Assembly (NCBI GenBank): GCA_019314105.1
Contig: JAFCZY010000379.1
Coordinates: forward strand, 1 to 5,838
Source of the DNA: Deltaproteobacteria bacterium
Lineage (GTDB): Bacteria; Desulfobacterota; Desulfobacteria; Desulfobacterales; Desulfobacteraceae
Reading direction: 5' to 3'
DNA length: 5,838 bases
Part shown: piece after piece, positions 1 to 5,838 of the stretch
Layout of the letters: every line of letters starts with the position of its first letter
How positions within the stretch are numbered: the first letter of the stretch is position 1
Position numbers and translations under genes: made by a program
The notes under the pieces: model-generated
What the model was told of the DNA's origin: nothing
The model's database searches: none
What the model saw: the letters and a program-made list of their open reading frames with translations, nothing else

Positions 1-122
1 GTGTTGATGGCGTTAAAATTCTTGGTCTGGGTGAAACAAACAAGAAATTTTCATTAAAAAATATTCTTGTTTCCAAGATTGCCAAGGAGAAAATCGAATC
101 TGCTGGCGGAAGTATAGAATAA
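1..122 (+). CDS. rplO: 50S ribosomal protein L15, C-terminal fragment (5' end outside window)
   Basis: The frame that begins at base 3 and stops with TAA at 120-122 encodes 39 residues that match the C-terminal end of ribosomal protein L15. It reads VKILGLGE, then a lysine-rich strand, then the closing segment [16 protein letters not shown], which is the typical L15 ending (S-x-x-A-x-x-x-I-E-x-A-G-G). L15 is a late-assembly protein of the large ribosomal subunit. The start codon and most of the gene lie to the left of the window. Its position directly before secY is the standard order of the spc operon, which supports the call despite the short length. The 32-nt gap to secY contains that gene's ribosome binding site and no terminator. 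Confidence 0.9.
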   Translation, partial: VDGVKILGLGETNKKFSLKNILVSKIAKEKIESAGGSIE

Positions 123-154
123 TTATTATGAGAAGTGATGTAAGGAACCAATAA

Positions 155-1474
155 ATGATCGAGAACAGCTACCAGAATTTATTTAAACTTCCTGAGCTTA
201 AAAGAAAGATTTTTATTACACTGGCGTTGCTTTTTGTTTACCGGCTGGGTATTCATGTCCCCACGCCCGGGATCAACGGTGCAGCACTTTCTTCTTTTTT
301 TGCTGCCGCTGAAGGAACTTTATTTTCCATGTTCAATATGTTCTCAGGAGGTGCTTTGGAAAGGCTTTCGATATTCGCATTAGGAATTATGCCTTATATC
401 AGCGCTTCTATTATATTAGACCTGATGGCCGTGGTTGTGCCTCAGCTTGAGCAGCTTAAAAAAGAGGGGGATGCAGGTCGTAAAAAGAAAACACAGTATA
501 CCAGATATGGGACCGTTATCTTGAGTATTATTCAGGGCTTGGGTATCAGTGTGGGGCTTGAATCCATGACATCACCGGCCGGAGTGGCGATTGTTCCTTA
601 TGCCGGTTGGGGATTCAGACTTGTCACTATTATTACATTGACTGCCGGTACCTCTTTTATCATGTGGCTGGGAGAGCAGATTACTGAAAGAGGAATCGGT
701 AATGGCATTTCTCTGATTATTTTTGCAGGTATTGTTGCCAGGATGCCGTCTGCAATGGGTAACACCGTACGACTTTTGTCAACCGGTGAAATGGGAATCT
801 TTGCCATTATTATCCTCACTATTCTTATGATTGCAGTTATTGCAGCTATTATCTATATGGAACAGGCACAGCGACGAATACCGGTACATTATGCCAAACG
901 TGTTGTGGGCCGAAAAATGTATGGAGGACAAACCTCACATCTTCCATTAAAAATAAATACCGCCGGTGTTATACCACCTATTTTTGCATCCTCTATCATT
1001 ATGTTCCCGACAACCCTGGCACAATTTATTAACCTGCCAATGATGAAAACCGTGGCGGCTATGTTCAGTCCGGGTACGATCTGGTACTATCTTCTTTATA
1101 TAGGATTCATTATTTTCTTTTGTTTTTTCTATACCGCTATACAGTTTAACCCTGAGGATGTTGCCGAGAATATGAAAAAAAATGGTGGATATATCCCAGG
1201 CATCAGACCGGGTAAAAGAACGGCGGAATATGTCGATAAAGTGTTGACAAGAATTACGGTTGGCGGAGCCCTGTATGTATCCGCTGTTTGTGTTCTGCCA
1301 ACCTTTTTGATGAGCAAATTTAATGTTCCGTTTTATTTTGGCGGTACGGCTCTTTTGATCGTTGTGGGCGTGGCCATTGATACTATTTCTCAAATAGAGT
1401 CGCACCTGATTTCAGGTAATTATGAAGGCTTCCTGGGAAGATCCGGTGCCAAAAAAATAAAAGGCAGATCTTGA
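155..1474 (+). CDS. secY: Preprotein translocase subunit SecY
   Basis: SecY forms the protein-conducting channel of the SecYEG translocon in the inner membrane, working with SecA for export and with ribosomes for membrane insertion. The 439-residue product has the usual family length and about ten hydrophobic segments. The second begins at the conserved IFALGIMPYISASI (about 73-86) and is followed by the basic loop KKEGDAGRKKKTQYTRYGT (about 102-120). Other signatures are ERGIGNGISLIIF (178-190), the cytosolic loop with RRIPVHYAKR (240-249), and GIRPG at 349-353, whose Arg351 corresponds to the arginine needed for SecA-driven translocation. The tail is short and basic. The ATG is preceded by AAGGA at 142-146 with 8-nt spacing. 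It follows rplO by 32 nt and precedes infA by 38 nt, so it is probably co-transcribed. Nothing is truncated. Confidence 0.98.
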   Translation: MIENSYQNLFKLPELKRKIFITLALLFVYRLGIHVPTPGINGAALSSFFAAAEGTLFSMFNMFSGGALERLSIFALGIMPYISASIILDLMAVVVPQLEQLKKEGDAGRKKKTQYTRYGTVILSIIQGLGISVGLESMTSPAGVAIVPYAGWGFRLVTIITLTAGTSFIMWLGEQITERGIGNGISLIIFAGIVARMPSAMGNTVRLLSTGEMGIFAIIILTILMIAVIAAIIYMEQAQRRIPVHYAKRVVGRKMYGGQTSHLPLKINTAGVIPPIFASSIIMFPTTLAQFINLPMMKTVAAMFSPGTIWYYLLYIGFIIFFCFFYTAIQFNPEDVAENMKKNGGYIPGIRPGKRTAEYVDKVLTRITVGGALYVSAVCVLPTFLMSKFNVPFYFGGTALLIVVGVAIDTISQIESHLISGNYEGFLGRSGAKKIKGRS

Positions 1475-1512
1475 TTTAAACGGTTTGAAAATAGTAGGAG
1501 ATTAATAAAACT

Positions 1513-1731
1513 ATGGCAAAAGAAGAACCCATTAAGGTTGACGGAAAAGTACTTGAAACACTACCCAATGCCATGTTTAAAGTTGAACTTGAAAATAAGC
1601 ATGTATTGTTAGCGCATATTTCAGGCAAAATGAGAATGCATTTTATTAAGATTTTACCAGGGGACAGGGTGACCGTAGAAATTTCACCTTATGATTTAAG
1701 CCGAGGCAGGATTACGTATAGGTATAAATAA
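1513..1731 (+). CDS. infA: Translation initiation factor IF-1
   Basis: IF-1 is a small OB-fold protein that binds the A site of the 30S subunit and helps IF-2 and IF-3 during initiation. The 72-residue product is exactly the usual bacterial length. It begins [20 protein letters not shown] and carries the family signatures [28 protein letters not shown] and the ending [20 protein letters not shown] at 1496-1500 sits 12 nt before the ATG, slightly far but acceptable. The gene lies between secY and rpmJ with no intervening adk or map. Its stop codon overlaps the first copy of a short AT-rich direct repeat. Confidence 0.97.
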   Translation: MAKEEPIKVDGKVLETLPNAMFKVELENKHVLLAHISGKMRMHFIKILPGDRVTVEISPYDLSRGRITYRYK

Positions 1732-1762
1732 ATATTTGATTTTATAAGATATAAATATTTGA
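1728..1762 (+). repeat. Pair of 12-bp direct repeats between infA and rpmJ
   Basis: The sequence ATAAATATTTGA occurs at 1728-1739 and again at 1751-1762, a spacing of 23 bases. The first copy overlaps the infA stop codon and the second ends just before the rpmJ ribosome binding site. Each copy contains the self-complementary AAATATTT. The intervening bases are also AT-rich. It may be chance in such a low-complexity gap, a remnant of a small duplication, or a weak processing or binding site. No function can be assigned. Confidence 0.5.
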
Positions 1763-1778
1763 GGTTAGGAGTTAATAG

Positions 1779-1892
1779 ATGAAAGTTAGAGCATCGGTAA
1801 AAAAAATTTGCAGGAATTGTAAAGTAATAAAAAGACGTGGTGTCATAAGAGTTATTTGTATTAATAAACGCCATAAACAGCGGCAGGGATAG
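1779..1892 (+). CDS. rpmJ: 50S ribosomal protein L36, zinc-binding (C+) form
   Basis: This 37-residue basic protein is a component of the large ribosomal subunit. It begins [20 protein letters not shown] and ends KRHKQRQG. The zinc-ribbon ligands are all present: Cys11, Cys14, Cys27 and His32, so this is the zinc-containing paralogue type. The length is that of a typical L36. The ATG has AGGAG at 1767-1771 with 7-nt spacing. The gene lies 47 nt after infA and 12 nt before the rpsM start codon, the standard arrangement in clusters of this type. It is intact. Confidence 0.96.
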   Translation: MKVRASVKKICRNCKVIKRRGVIRVICINKRHKQRQG

Positions 1893-1907
1893 GGGGAAAG
1901 AAATTTG
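1892..1907 (+). promoter_or_regulatory. Ribosome binding site and TTG start of rpsM
   Basis: A purine-rich GGGGGAAAG run at 1892-1900 precedes TTG at 1905-1907. The encoded peptide after TTG is [10 protein letters not shown], the invariant S13 N-terminus, so the start is TTG. No ATG or GTG in this frame fits. The site begins on the last base of the rpmJ stop codon, so translation of the two genes may be coupled. Confidence 0.75.
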
Positions 1908-2220
1908 GCACGTATCGCAGGAGTAGATTTACCAAGAGTCAAAGCTGATACTTGAAAAAACAGGTATTGATCCTACTACAAAAGCAAATGATCTGACCGA
2001 AGAACAGGTCAACAATATCAGAAAAGTCATTGATGCTGAGTATAAAGTTGAAGGTGAACTCAGAAGTGAAGTTTCCATGAATATTAAACGGTATATGGAT
2101 CTGGGTTGTTACAGAGGATTGCGTCACCGTAAAGGCCTTCCCTGTCGTGGCCAGAGAACCAGTACAAACGCCAGAACAAGAAAAGGTCCCAAAAGGGCTG
2201 CGGTTAAAAAGAAAAATTAG
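1905..2220 (+). pseudogene. rpsM: 30S ribosomal protein S13, frameshifted with internal deletion of about 53 nt
   Basis: S13 sits in the head of the small subunit and contacts 16S rRNA, P-site tRNA and the inter-subunit bridges. From TTG at 1905 the frame reads [11 protein letters not shown], then five unrelated codons and TGA at 1953-1955. From about 1939 another frame (+1 relative to the first) carries the rest of S13: [11 protein letters not shown], a DLTEEQV helix, [40 protein letters not shown] and a lysine-rich end, stopping with TAG at 2218-2220. Aligned with the family, codon 11 (Arg) is followed by one base and then codon 30 (Ser), so residues 12-29, including the conserved GIG motif, are missing. 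Restored, the protein would be 122 residues, the normal length. Flanking genes are intact. A sequencing or assembly deletion and a true mutation cannot be told apart from this sequence. The family assignment is certain; the pseudogene status is not. Confidence 0.88.
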
Positions 2221-2244
2221 GATAATACAAAAGGTCTATTAATT

Positions 2245-2640
2245 ATGGCAAAAAAGTCTAAAAAAAATGTATCCAAAAAACGGGTAAGAAAGAATATTTC
2301 TACAGGCATTGTGCATATTCAATCTACGTTTAATAATACAATCGTCACAATTGCCGATGAAAATGGAAATACCATTTCATGGTCCAGTGCAGGTGTGCAG
2401 GGATTTAAAGGTTCCAGAAAAAGTACACCATTTGCTGCTAAACTGGTTGCAGAAGATGCCGGTGCAAAAGCGATGGAACACGGCATGAAAAATATTGGTG
2501 TATATGTTAAAGGGCCTGGGCCGGGTCGAGAATCCGCTTTAAGGGCATTGCATGCGCTCGGATTCACTATATCTATGATTAAAGATGTTACCCCGGTTCC
2601 CCATAATGGATGCCGTCCGCCAAAAAGAAGAAGAGTATAA
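2245..2640 (+). CDS. rpsK: 30S ribosomal protein S11
   Basis: S11 lies on the platform of the small subunit near the mRNA exit and contacts 16S rRNA. The 131-residue product has the normal length. It begins with a lysine-rich tail (residues 1-16) and continues with [16 protein letters not shown] (21-36), the SWSSAG turn (45-50), [13 protein letters not shown] (53-65), the glycine-rich GPGPGRESA (90-98) and the conserved end [15 protein letters not shown]. The ATG has AAAAGG at 2229-2234 about 10 nt upstream, a modest ribosome binding site. It follows rpsM by 24 nt and precedes rpsD by 29 nt, the usual alpha-operon order. Confidence 0.98.
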   Translation: MAKKSKKNVSKKRVRKNISTGIVHIQSTFNNTIVTIADENGNTISWSSAGVQGFKGSRKSTPFAAKLVAEDAGAKAMEHGMKNIGVYVKGPGPGRESALRALHALGFTISMIKDVTPVPHNGCRPPKRRRV

Positions 2641-2656
2641 GTTTACCGGTTTGATA

Positions 2657-2672
2657 AAGGAGAAAAACATTG
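2657..2672 (+). promoter_or_regulatory. Ribosome binding site and TTG start of rpsD
   Basis: AAGGAG at 2657-2662 lies 7 nt before TTG at 2670-2672. The reading after TTG is [11 protein letters not shown], matching the S4 N-terminus, so the non-AUG start is set by both homology and the strong ribosome binding site. Confidence 0.85.
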
Positions 2673-3296
2673 TCCCGTTATAGAGGTTCTGTTTGCCGAC
2701 AATGCAGACGCGAAAATATAAAGCTTTTTTTGAAAGGTGATAGATGCTTTTCAGATAAGTGCAGTTTTGATAGAAGAGGATATCCCCCTGGACAGCATGG
2801 ACAGAGAAGGAGCAAATTATCAGATTACGGAATTCAGCTCAGAGAAAAACAGAAAGTTAGAAGGCTTTACGGGATATCGGAAAAACAGTTCAGGATTTCG
2901 TTCAAAAAGGCGGATAGGAAAAAAGGAATCACTGGCACAAACCTTTTAAGTCTTTTGGAAACACGTCTTGATAATACTGTTTTCAGAATGGGATTTGTAA
3001 ATTCCAGAAATCAGGGAAGACACTTTGTAAGGCACAATCATTTTATCGTAAATGGTAAAAAAGTAAATATTCCTTCTTACCAGGTTAAAAAAGATGATGT
3101 GATCGAACTTCGTGAGAAAAGTAAAAAAATTCAGACGATTATAGATTCTCTGGATGCCATTGTAAGACGCGGTATCCCCCAATGGCTTGAGATTAATAAA
3201 GAAGATTTTAAAGGTAAAGTTCTTGGCGTTCCGGTACGGGAAGACATCACGCTTCCTATCCAGGAACAATTAATTGTAGAGCTTTATTCAAAATAG
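2670..3296 (+). CDS. rpsD: 30S ribosomal protein S4, zinc-binding (C+) form
   Basis: S4 is a primary 16S rRNA binder that nucleates assembly of the 30S body and takes part in decoding accuracy. In E. coli it also represses translation of the alpha operon. The 208-residue product has the family length. The N-terminal region carries four cysteines, Cys9, Cys12, Cys26 and Cys31, the zinc-binding form of S4. Next come [30 protein letters not shown], the [18 protein letters not shown] segment and the S4 RNA-binding domain (about residues 95-160, with [20 protein letters not shown]). The end, [17 protein letters not shown], is canonical. The start is TTG with a strong ribosome binding site. It is followed by rpoA after 46 nt. 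No E. coli-type S4 operator is evident upstream of rpsM, where only 12 nt of leader exist. Confidence 0.98.
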   Translation: MSRYRGSVCRQCRRENIKLFLKGDRCFSDKCSFDRRGYPPGQHGQRRSKLSDYGIQLREKQKVRRLYGISEKQFRISFKKADRKKGITGTNLLSLLETRLDNTVFRMGFVNSRNQGRHFVRHNHFIVNGKKVNIPSYQVKKDDVIELREKSKKIQTIIDSLDAIVRRGIPQWLEINKEDFKGKVLGVPVREDITLPIQEQLIVELYSK

Positions 3297-3342
3297 GGAA
3301 ACCATTATATGGGTTATTCAAATATTTATTCAGGAGATATAA

Positions 3343-4362
3343 ATGTCATCTGAAAAACTTGCATATGTGAACTGGCGAGAGATGATCAAGCCGGAGAAGC
3401 TTGATGTTACCACAACTTCAACATATGGTAAATTTGTATGTGAACCCCTTGAAAGAGGATATGGTATCACTATCGGGAACTCTCTGCGACGCATTATTCT
3501 TTCATCCATATATGGCCCAGCCATTGTATCGGTTAAATTTGATAGTGTGATATCAGATGTTAGAGAAGATGTTTCTGAAATCATTTTAAATCTGAAAGAG
3601 CTGAAGCTCAAGGTTGAAGACACAGAAGACAAAATATTAACATTGCGAGCCAAGGGTGAATGTGAAGTCACAGGTGCAGACGTTGTAAGCCCGGATGGTA
3701 AAGTTGAGATCCTTAACCCTGAGCAGCATATTGCGACCCTTTCCCAAAAAGGTGTATTAAATATGACCATGGTCGCAAAAACCGGAAAAGGCTATGCGCT
3801 TTCTTCTGCTAACAAGGATGAGGATGCTCCTGTTGGAACCATCCCTGTTGACAGCGTGTTTTCTCCCATTAAACGGGTGAAATATGTGGTAGGAACCACT
3901 AGAGTCGGACATAAAACTGACTATGACAAGCTCACCCTTGAAGTATGGACGGATGGTTCCGTAACTCCGGAGAATGCAATTGCATATGCGGCTAAGATTC
4001 TCAAAGAACAAATGAATCCATTTATCAATTTTGATGAAGAGATGGAACCCGATCATGTTGATGAAAATTCAAATGATTCGGATCTTGGTCTTAACGAAAA
4101 TATTTACAGACCGGTTGATGAGCTTGAACTATCTGTCAGAAGTTCCAATTGTTTGAAAAATGCCAGAATCCATACCATTTATCAATTGGTACAAAAAACA
4201 GACAGTGAAATGTTGAAAACTAAAAATTTTGGTAGAAAATCCTTAAATGAAATAAAGGAAGTCCTTACTTCCATGGATCTTTCACTCGGCATGGATCTTG
4301 AAGGTTTTGAACCACCAGAAGATGAAGACAATCAGGAAGGAGAACACGTCCATGAAGCATAG
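3343..4362 (+). CDS. rpoA: DNA-directed RNA polymerase subunit alpha
   Basis: The alpha subunit dimerises to scaffold beta and beta' assembly, and its C-terminal domain contacts UP-element DNA and activators. The 339-residue product is close to the usual 330-340. The N-terminal domain has the dimerisation signature [15 protein letters not shown] (36-50) and AKTGKGYA (145-152). An acidic linker at about 231-255 leads into the C-terminal domain, which contains [15 protein letters not shown] (260-274). Arg266 and Asn269 correspond to the E. coli DNA-contact residues Arg265 and Asn268. [13 protein letters not shown] (296-308) supplies the helix-hairpin-helix, with Lys299 matching Lys298. The protein ends in an acidic tail (about 320-339). 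AGGAG at 3332-3336 precedes the ATG by 6 nt. The last 11 nt overlap rplQ. Confidence 0.99.
   Translation: MSSEKLAYVNWREMIKPEKLDVTTTSTYGKFVCEPLERGYGITIGNSLRRIILSSIYGPAIVSVKFDSVISDVREDVSEIILNLKELKLKVEDTEDKILTLRAKGECEVTGADVVSPDGKVEILNPEQHIATLSQKGVLNMTMVAKTGKGYALSSANKDEDAPVGTIPVDSVFSPIKRVKYVVGTTRVGHKTDYDKLTLEVWTDGSVTPENAIAYAAKILKEQMNPFINFDEEMEPDHVDENSNDSDLGLNENIYRPVDELELSVRSSNCLKNARIHTIYQLVQKTDSEMLKTKNFGRKSLNEIKEVLTSMDLSLGMDLEGFEPPEDEDNQEGEHVHEA
4337..4354 (+). promoter_or_regulatory. Ribosome binding site of rplQ inside rpoA
   Basis: AAGGAG at 4337-4342 lies 9 nt before ATG at 4352-4354 and falls within the final codons of rpoA. It fixes the rplQ start at 4352 rather than at an upstream TTG in the same frame (4298), whose extra residues do not resemble L17. 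Confidence 0.8.
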
Positions 4363-4708
4363 AAAATCAGTATTAAAATTAAACAGAACTTCAAGCCATA
4401 GAAAGGCTATGTTCAGAAACATGGTAACTTCTCTGTTTAAACATGATAAAATTAAAACAACCGAAGCAAAAGCAAAAGGCTTAAGATCTATAGCCGATAA
4501 AATGGTAACGCTTGCTAAAAGAGGGGATTTGCATGCAAGACGCCAGGCGCTTTCAGTGATTCGGGAAAAAGATATTGTTCATATTCTTTTTAATGAAGTG
4601 TCAGAGAAGTTTAGCTCAAGACAGGGTGGGTATACCCGGATTATCAAACTAGGTCCCAGAAAAGGGGATGTTGCCCCAATGGTACAGATTGAATTGATTT
4701 TTGACTGA
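4352..4708 (+). CDS. rplQ: 50S ribosomal protein L17
   Basis: L17 is a large-subunit protein near the peptide exit tunnel. The 118-residue product begins [20 protein letters not shown], followed by [21 protein letters not shown] and [21 protein letters not shown], all close to the family consensus. It ends with the strand [23 protein letters not shown]. It overlaps the end of rpoA by 11 nt in the +1 frame, which suggests translational coupling. It is the last gene of the cluster, and a strong hairpin starts 22 nt after its stop. Confidence 0.98.
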   Translation: MKHRKSVLKLNRTSSHRKAMFRNMVTSLFKHDKIKTTEAKAKGLRSIADKMVTLAKRGDLHARRQALSVIREKDIVHILFNEVSEKFSSRQGGYTRIIKLGPRKGDVAPMVQIELIFD

Positions 4709-4729
4709 ACCCTTCAGCTTAAAAGTTAA

Positions 4730-4782
4730 AAAAATACAAAAATCCCTGGCAGATAAAAGTTGCCAGGGATTTTTGTATTTTT
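4730..4782. terminator. Bidirectional intrinsic terminator between rplQ and the GGDEF gene
   Basis: A perfect 22-bp inverted repeat (arms 4730-4751 and 4761-4782) surrounds a 9-nt loop, GATAAAAGT. The core is GC-rich (ATCCCTGGCA paired with TGCCAGGGAT), flanked by A-rich and T-rich arms. This gives a run of T after the core when read on either strand. It would end transcription of rplQ on the + strand and of the convergent gene on the - strand. The remaining non-coding bases up to 4836 are AT-rich and show no further feature. Confidence 0.92.
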
Positions 4783-4836
4783 GTTTTATATTTTTTCAAT
4801 TTTCAACCATGGCTTGATAGAAAGCTTGAGTGAGAA

Positions 4837-5838
4837 TTATTTATTTTGTTTGGCTTGGTAAAGTCTTTTATCTGCTTCTTTTAAAAGAATTGCTGATGAA
4901 TCCATTCCTTTCTCAAACACCGAAGAAAGGCCATGGCTTAATTTGACATAAAAAGTGGTGGTATCGGCAGTTATAGGGTCGCTTGCAAGTTTTTGTTTCA
5001 CCCTGTTGATATAGATTTCTGCTTGACTTTTATTTGTGGAAGGTAGAATGACCACAAATTCATCGCCTGCAAATCGAGCCACAATATCAGAATCCCGCCC
5101 ATGGCTTTTTAGACAATTTGCAGCATGACATAATGCCATATCCCCGTTATCATGGCCAAAGGTATCGTTGATAGTTTTAAGATCATCCAGATCCAGAAAG
5201 AGAATAGTCAGATCAATGTGATACCGTTTGGACCGTTGGAATTCTCTTTCAAGAGCCCTTTCCATTACCCCCCGGTTTAAAAGACCTGTTAATGGATCAT
5301 GGAACGCAAGAAATTTTAGTTGTTCATGCGCTGTCACATTGGAAAGACATAAAGATACTTTAAGTGCCAGCTGTTCCAATAAAGAGGTGTCAATCCCCGG
5401 TTCAAATCGGTGACTATTTGTATCGGCCTGATTAATGCTTCCTACAATTTCACCATCCAGAGTAATGGGCGCAATGGCAATGGAACCGATTTTATAATCT
5501 GATGCCTCAGGGATCAATGCACGGAATTTGTTTAGATTTTTGTTGGACAGTAACGGTTTTAGCTGGTTTCGGGTTATGCTTGAAAATTTTTTTTCGGATA
5601 AAAATGTCGTTGAGGCCCTTAAGAATTTTGAGGTTTGAATAGTTTGAATATATTTGGAGATACGACTTTCTTCAATAATGGAGAGCCATGTATAAGGAAC
5701 AGAAAATTTTGAACTGATTTCAAATAACAATTTTTTAATAAAATCCTGGAAATTTAAAATAGTCAAAATACTGGTTTCAATTTCATGAAATTTTCTGGCA
5801 GTAATTTCATTATTTTTGAGTCGTTCTAAAACAGAATG
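4837..5838 (-). CDS. GAF/DUF484-like plus GGDEF protein, probable diguanylate cyclase (5' end outside window)
   Basis: The frame is open from the right edge (5838) to TAA at 4837-4839, giving 333 residues. A TTG at 5766 could be read as a start, but it lacks a ribosome binding site. The upstream 24 codons (with LERLKNNEITARKFHEIETS) read like the same domain, so the gene begins outside. Visible residues 1 to about 170 look like a GAF-type sensor of the DUF484 kind, ending with GSINQADTNSHRFEPGIDT. About 178-333 is a GGDEF domain: DPLTGLLNR (181-189), FLDLDDLKTINDTFGHDNGD (214-233) with the metal-binding Asp, an RDSD inhibitory-site motif (248-251), and AGDEF (257-261) as the active-site signature. 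It ends EADKRLYQAKQ. It probably makes c-di-GMP from two GTP with product inhibition. AGDEF variants can be active, but activity is inferred. No membrane segment is visible. It is convergent to the ribosomal cluster and functionally unrelated to it. Confidence 0.9.
   Translation of the reverse strand, partial: HSVLERLKNNEITARKFHEIETSILTILNFQDFIKKLLFEISSKFSVPYTWLSIIEESRISKYIQTIQTSKFLRASTTFLSEKKFSSITRNQLKPLLSNKNLNKFRALIPEASDYKIGSIAIAPITLDGEIVGSINQADTNSHRFEPGIDTSLLEQLALKVSLCLSNVTAHEQLKFLAFHDPLTGLLNRGVMERALEREFQRSKRYHIDLTILFLDLDDLKTINDTFGHDNGDMALCHAANCLKSHGRDSDIVARFAGDEFVVILPSTNKSQAEIYINRVKQKLASDPITADTTTFYVKLSHGLSSVFEKGMDSSAILLKEADKRLYQAKQNK

Noticed and set aside
947..1405. A 152-codon - strand frame within secY
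   Set aside because: It is antisense to a fully conserved secY and has no recognisable domain; open antisense frames are common over such genes.
1737..1756. Possible internal promoter before rpmJ (TTGATT and TATAAG/TATAAA)
   Set aside because: The boxes are too close together for a sigma-70 promoter, and AT-rich gaps often contain such matches.
1953..1955. TGA in rpsM read as selenocysteine
   Set aside because: The frame after TGA is not S13-like, the real continuation is in another frame, and S13 has no selenocysteine. No insertion element is evident.
1951..1961. AAAAAAC heptamer at 1955-1961 as a programmed frameshift site that would rescue rpsM
   Set aside because: It lies after the in-frame TGA at 1953-1955, and a -1 slip would enter the wrong frame: the rest of rpsM is in the +1 frame. 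It would not restore the missing 18 residues either.
2737..2949. A 70-codon frame inside rpsD
   Set aside because: It overlaps intact rpsD in another frame and has no recognisable motif or ribosome binding site.
3330..4056. Two antisense frames over rpoA (3330-3770 and 3757-4056)
   Set aside because: They mirror conserved rpoA codons and show no protein-family features.
4298..4351. Longer rplQ starting at TTG 4298
   Set aside because: The 18 added residues do not resemble L17, while ATG at 4352 has a good ribosome binding site and begins the canonical L17 N-terminus.
5764..5766. TTG as the true start of the GGDEF gene
   Set aside because: No ribosome binding site precedes it and the frame stays open with family-like sequence to the window edge.

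Overview
The window holds the distal end of the large ribosomal-protein (spc/alpha) gene cluster on the + strand. Reading left to right it contains the 3' end of rplO, then secY, infA, rpmJ, rpsM, rpsK, rpsD, rpoA and rplQ. A strong hairpin follows at 4730-4782. Beyond it lies a convergent gene on the - strand for a GAF/DUF484-like plus GGDEF protein (probable diguanylate cyclase), whose 5' end runs off the right edge. Spacing is tight, from an 11-nt overlap (rpoA/rplQ) to gaps of about 50 nt or less. No internal terminator is visible, so rplO to rplQ probably forms one transcription unit.

The gene order (secY-infA-rpmJ-rpsM-rpsK-rpsD-rpoA-rplQ), the AT-leaning composition and the protein sequences suggest a Gram-negative bacterium of the former deltaproteobacteria, perhaps a Desulfobacterales sulfate reducer. 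That placement rests on resemblance alone and no database was consulted. The adk and map genes, often found between secY and infA/rpmJ, are absent: only 38 nt separate secY from infA.

The genes work together in gene expression. SecY is the membrane channel for exported and inserted proteins. IF-1 acts in translation initiation. L15, L36 and L17 are 50S proteins; S13, S11 and S4 are 30S proteins. RpoA is the RNA polymerase scaffold subunit. The rplQ-distal hairpin is symmetric and could stop transcription from both sides.

The main anomaly is rpsM. Its first 11 codons and its last 93 codons are well conserved but lie in different frames. They are joined where about 18 codons (roughly 53 nt net) should be, including the region of the conserved GIG motif. 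The gene as written stops after 16 codons. Either the sequence has a deletion error or this organism carries a broken rpsM at its normal locus. Everything else in the cluster looks intact. I found no mobile element, CRISPR array, tRNA or rRNA, and no evidence of a new biological system here.
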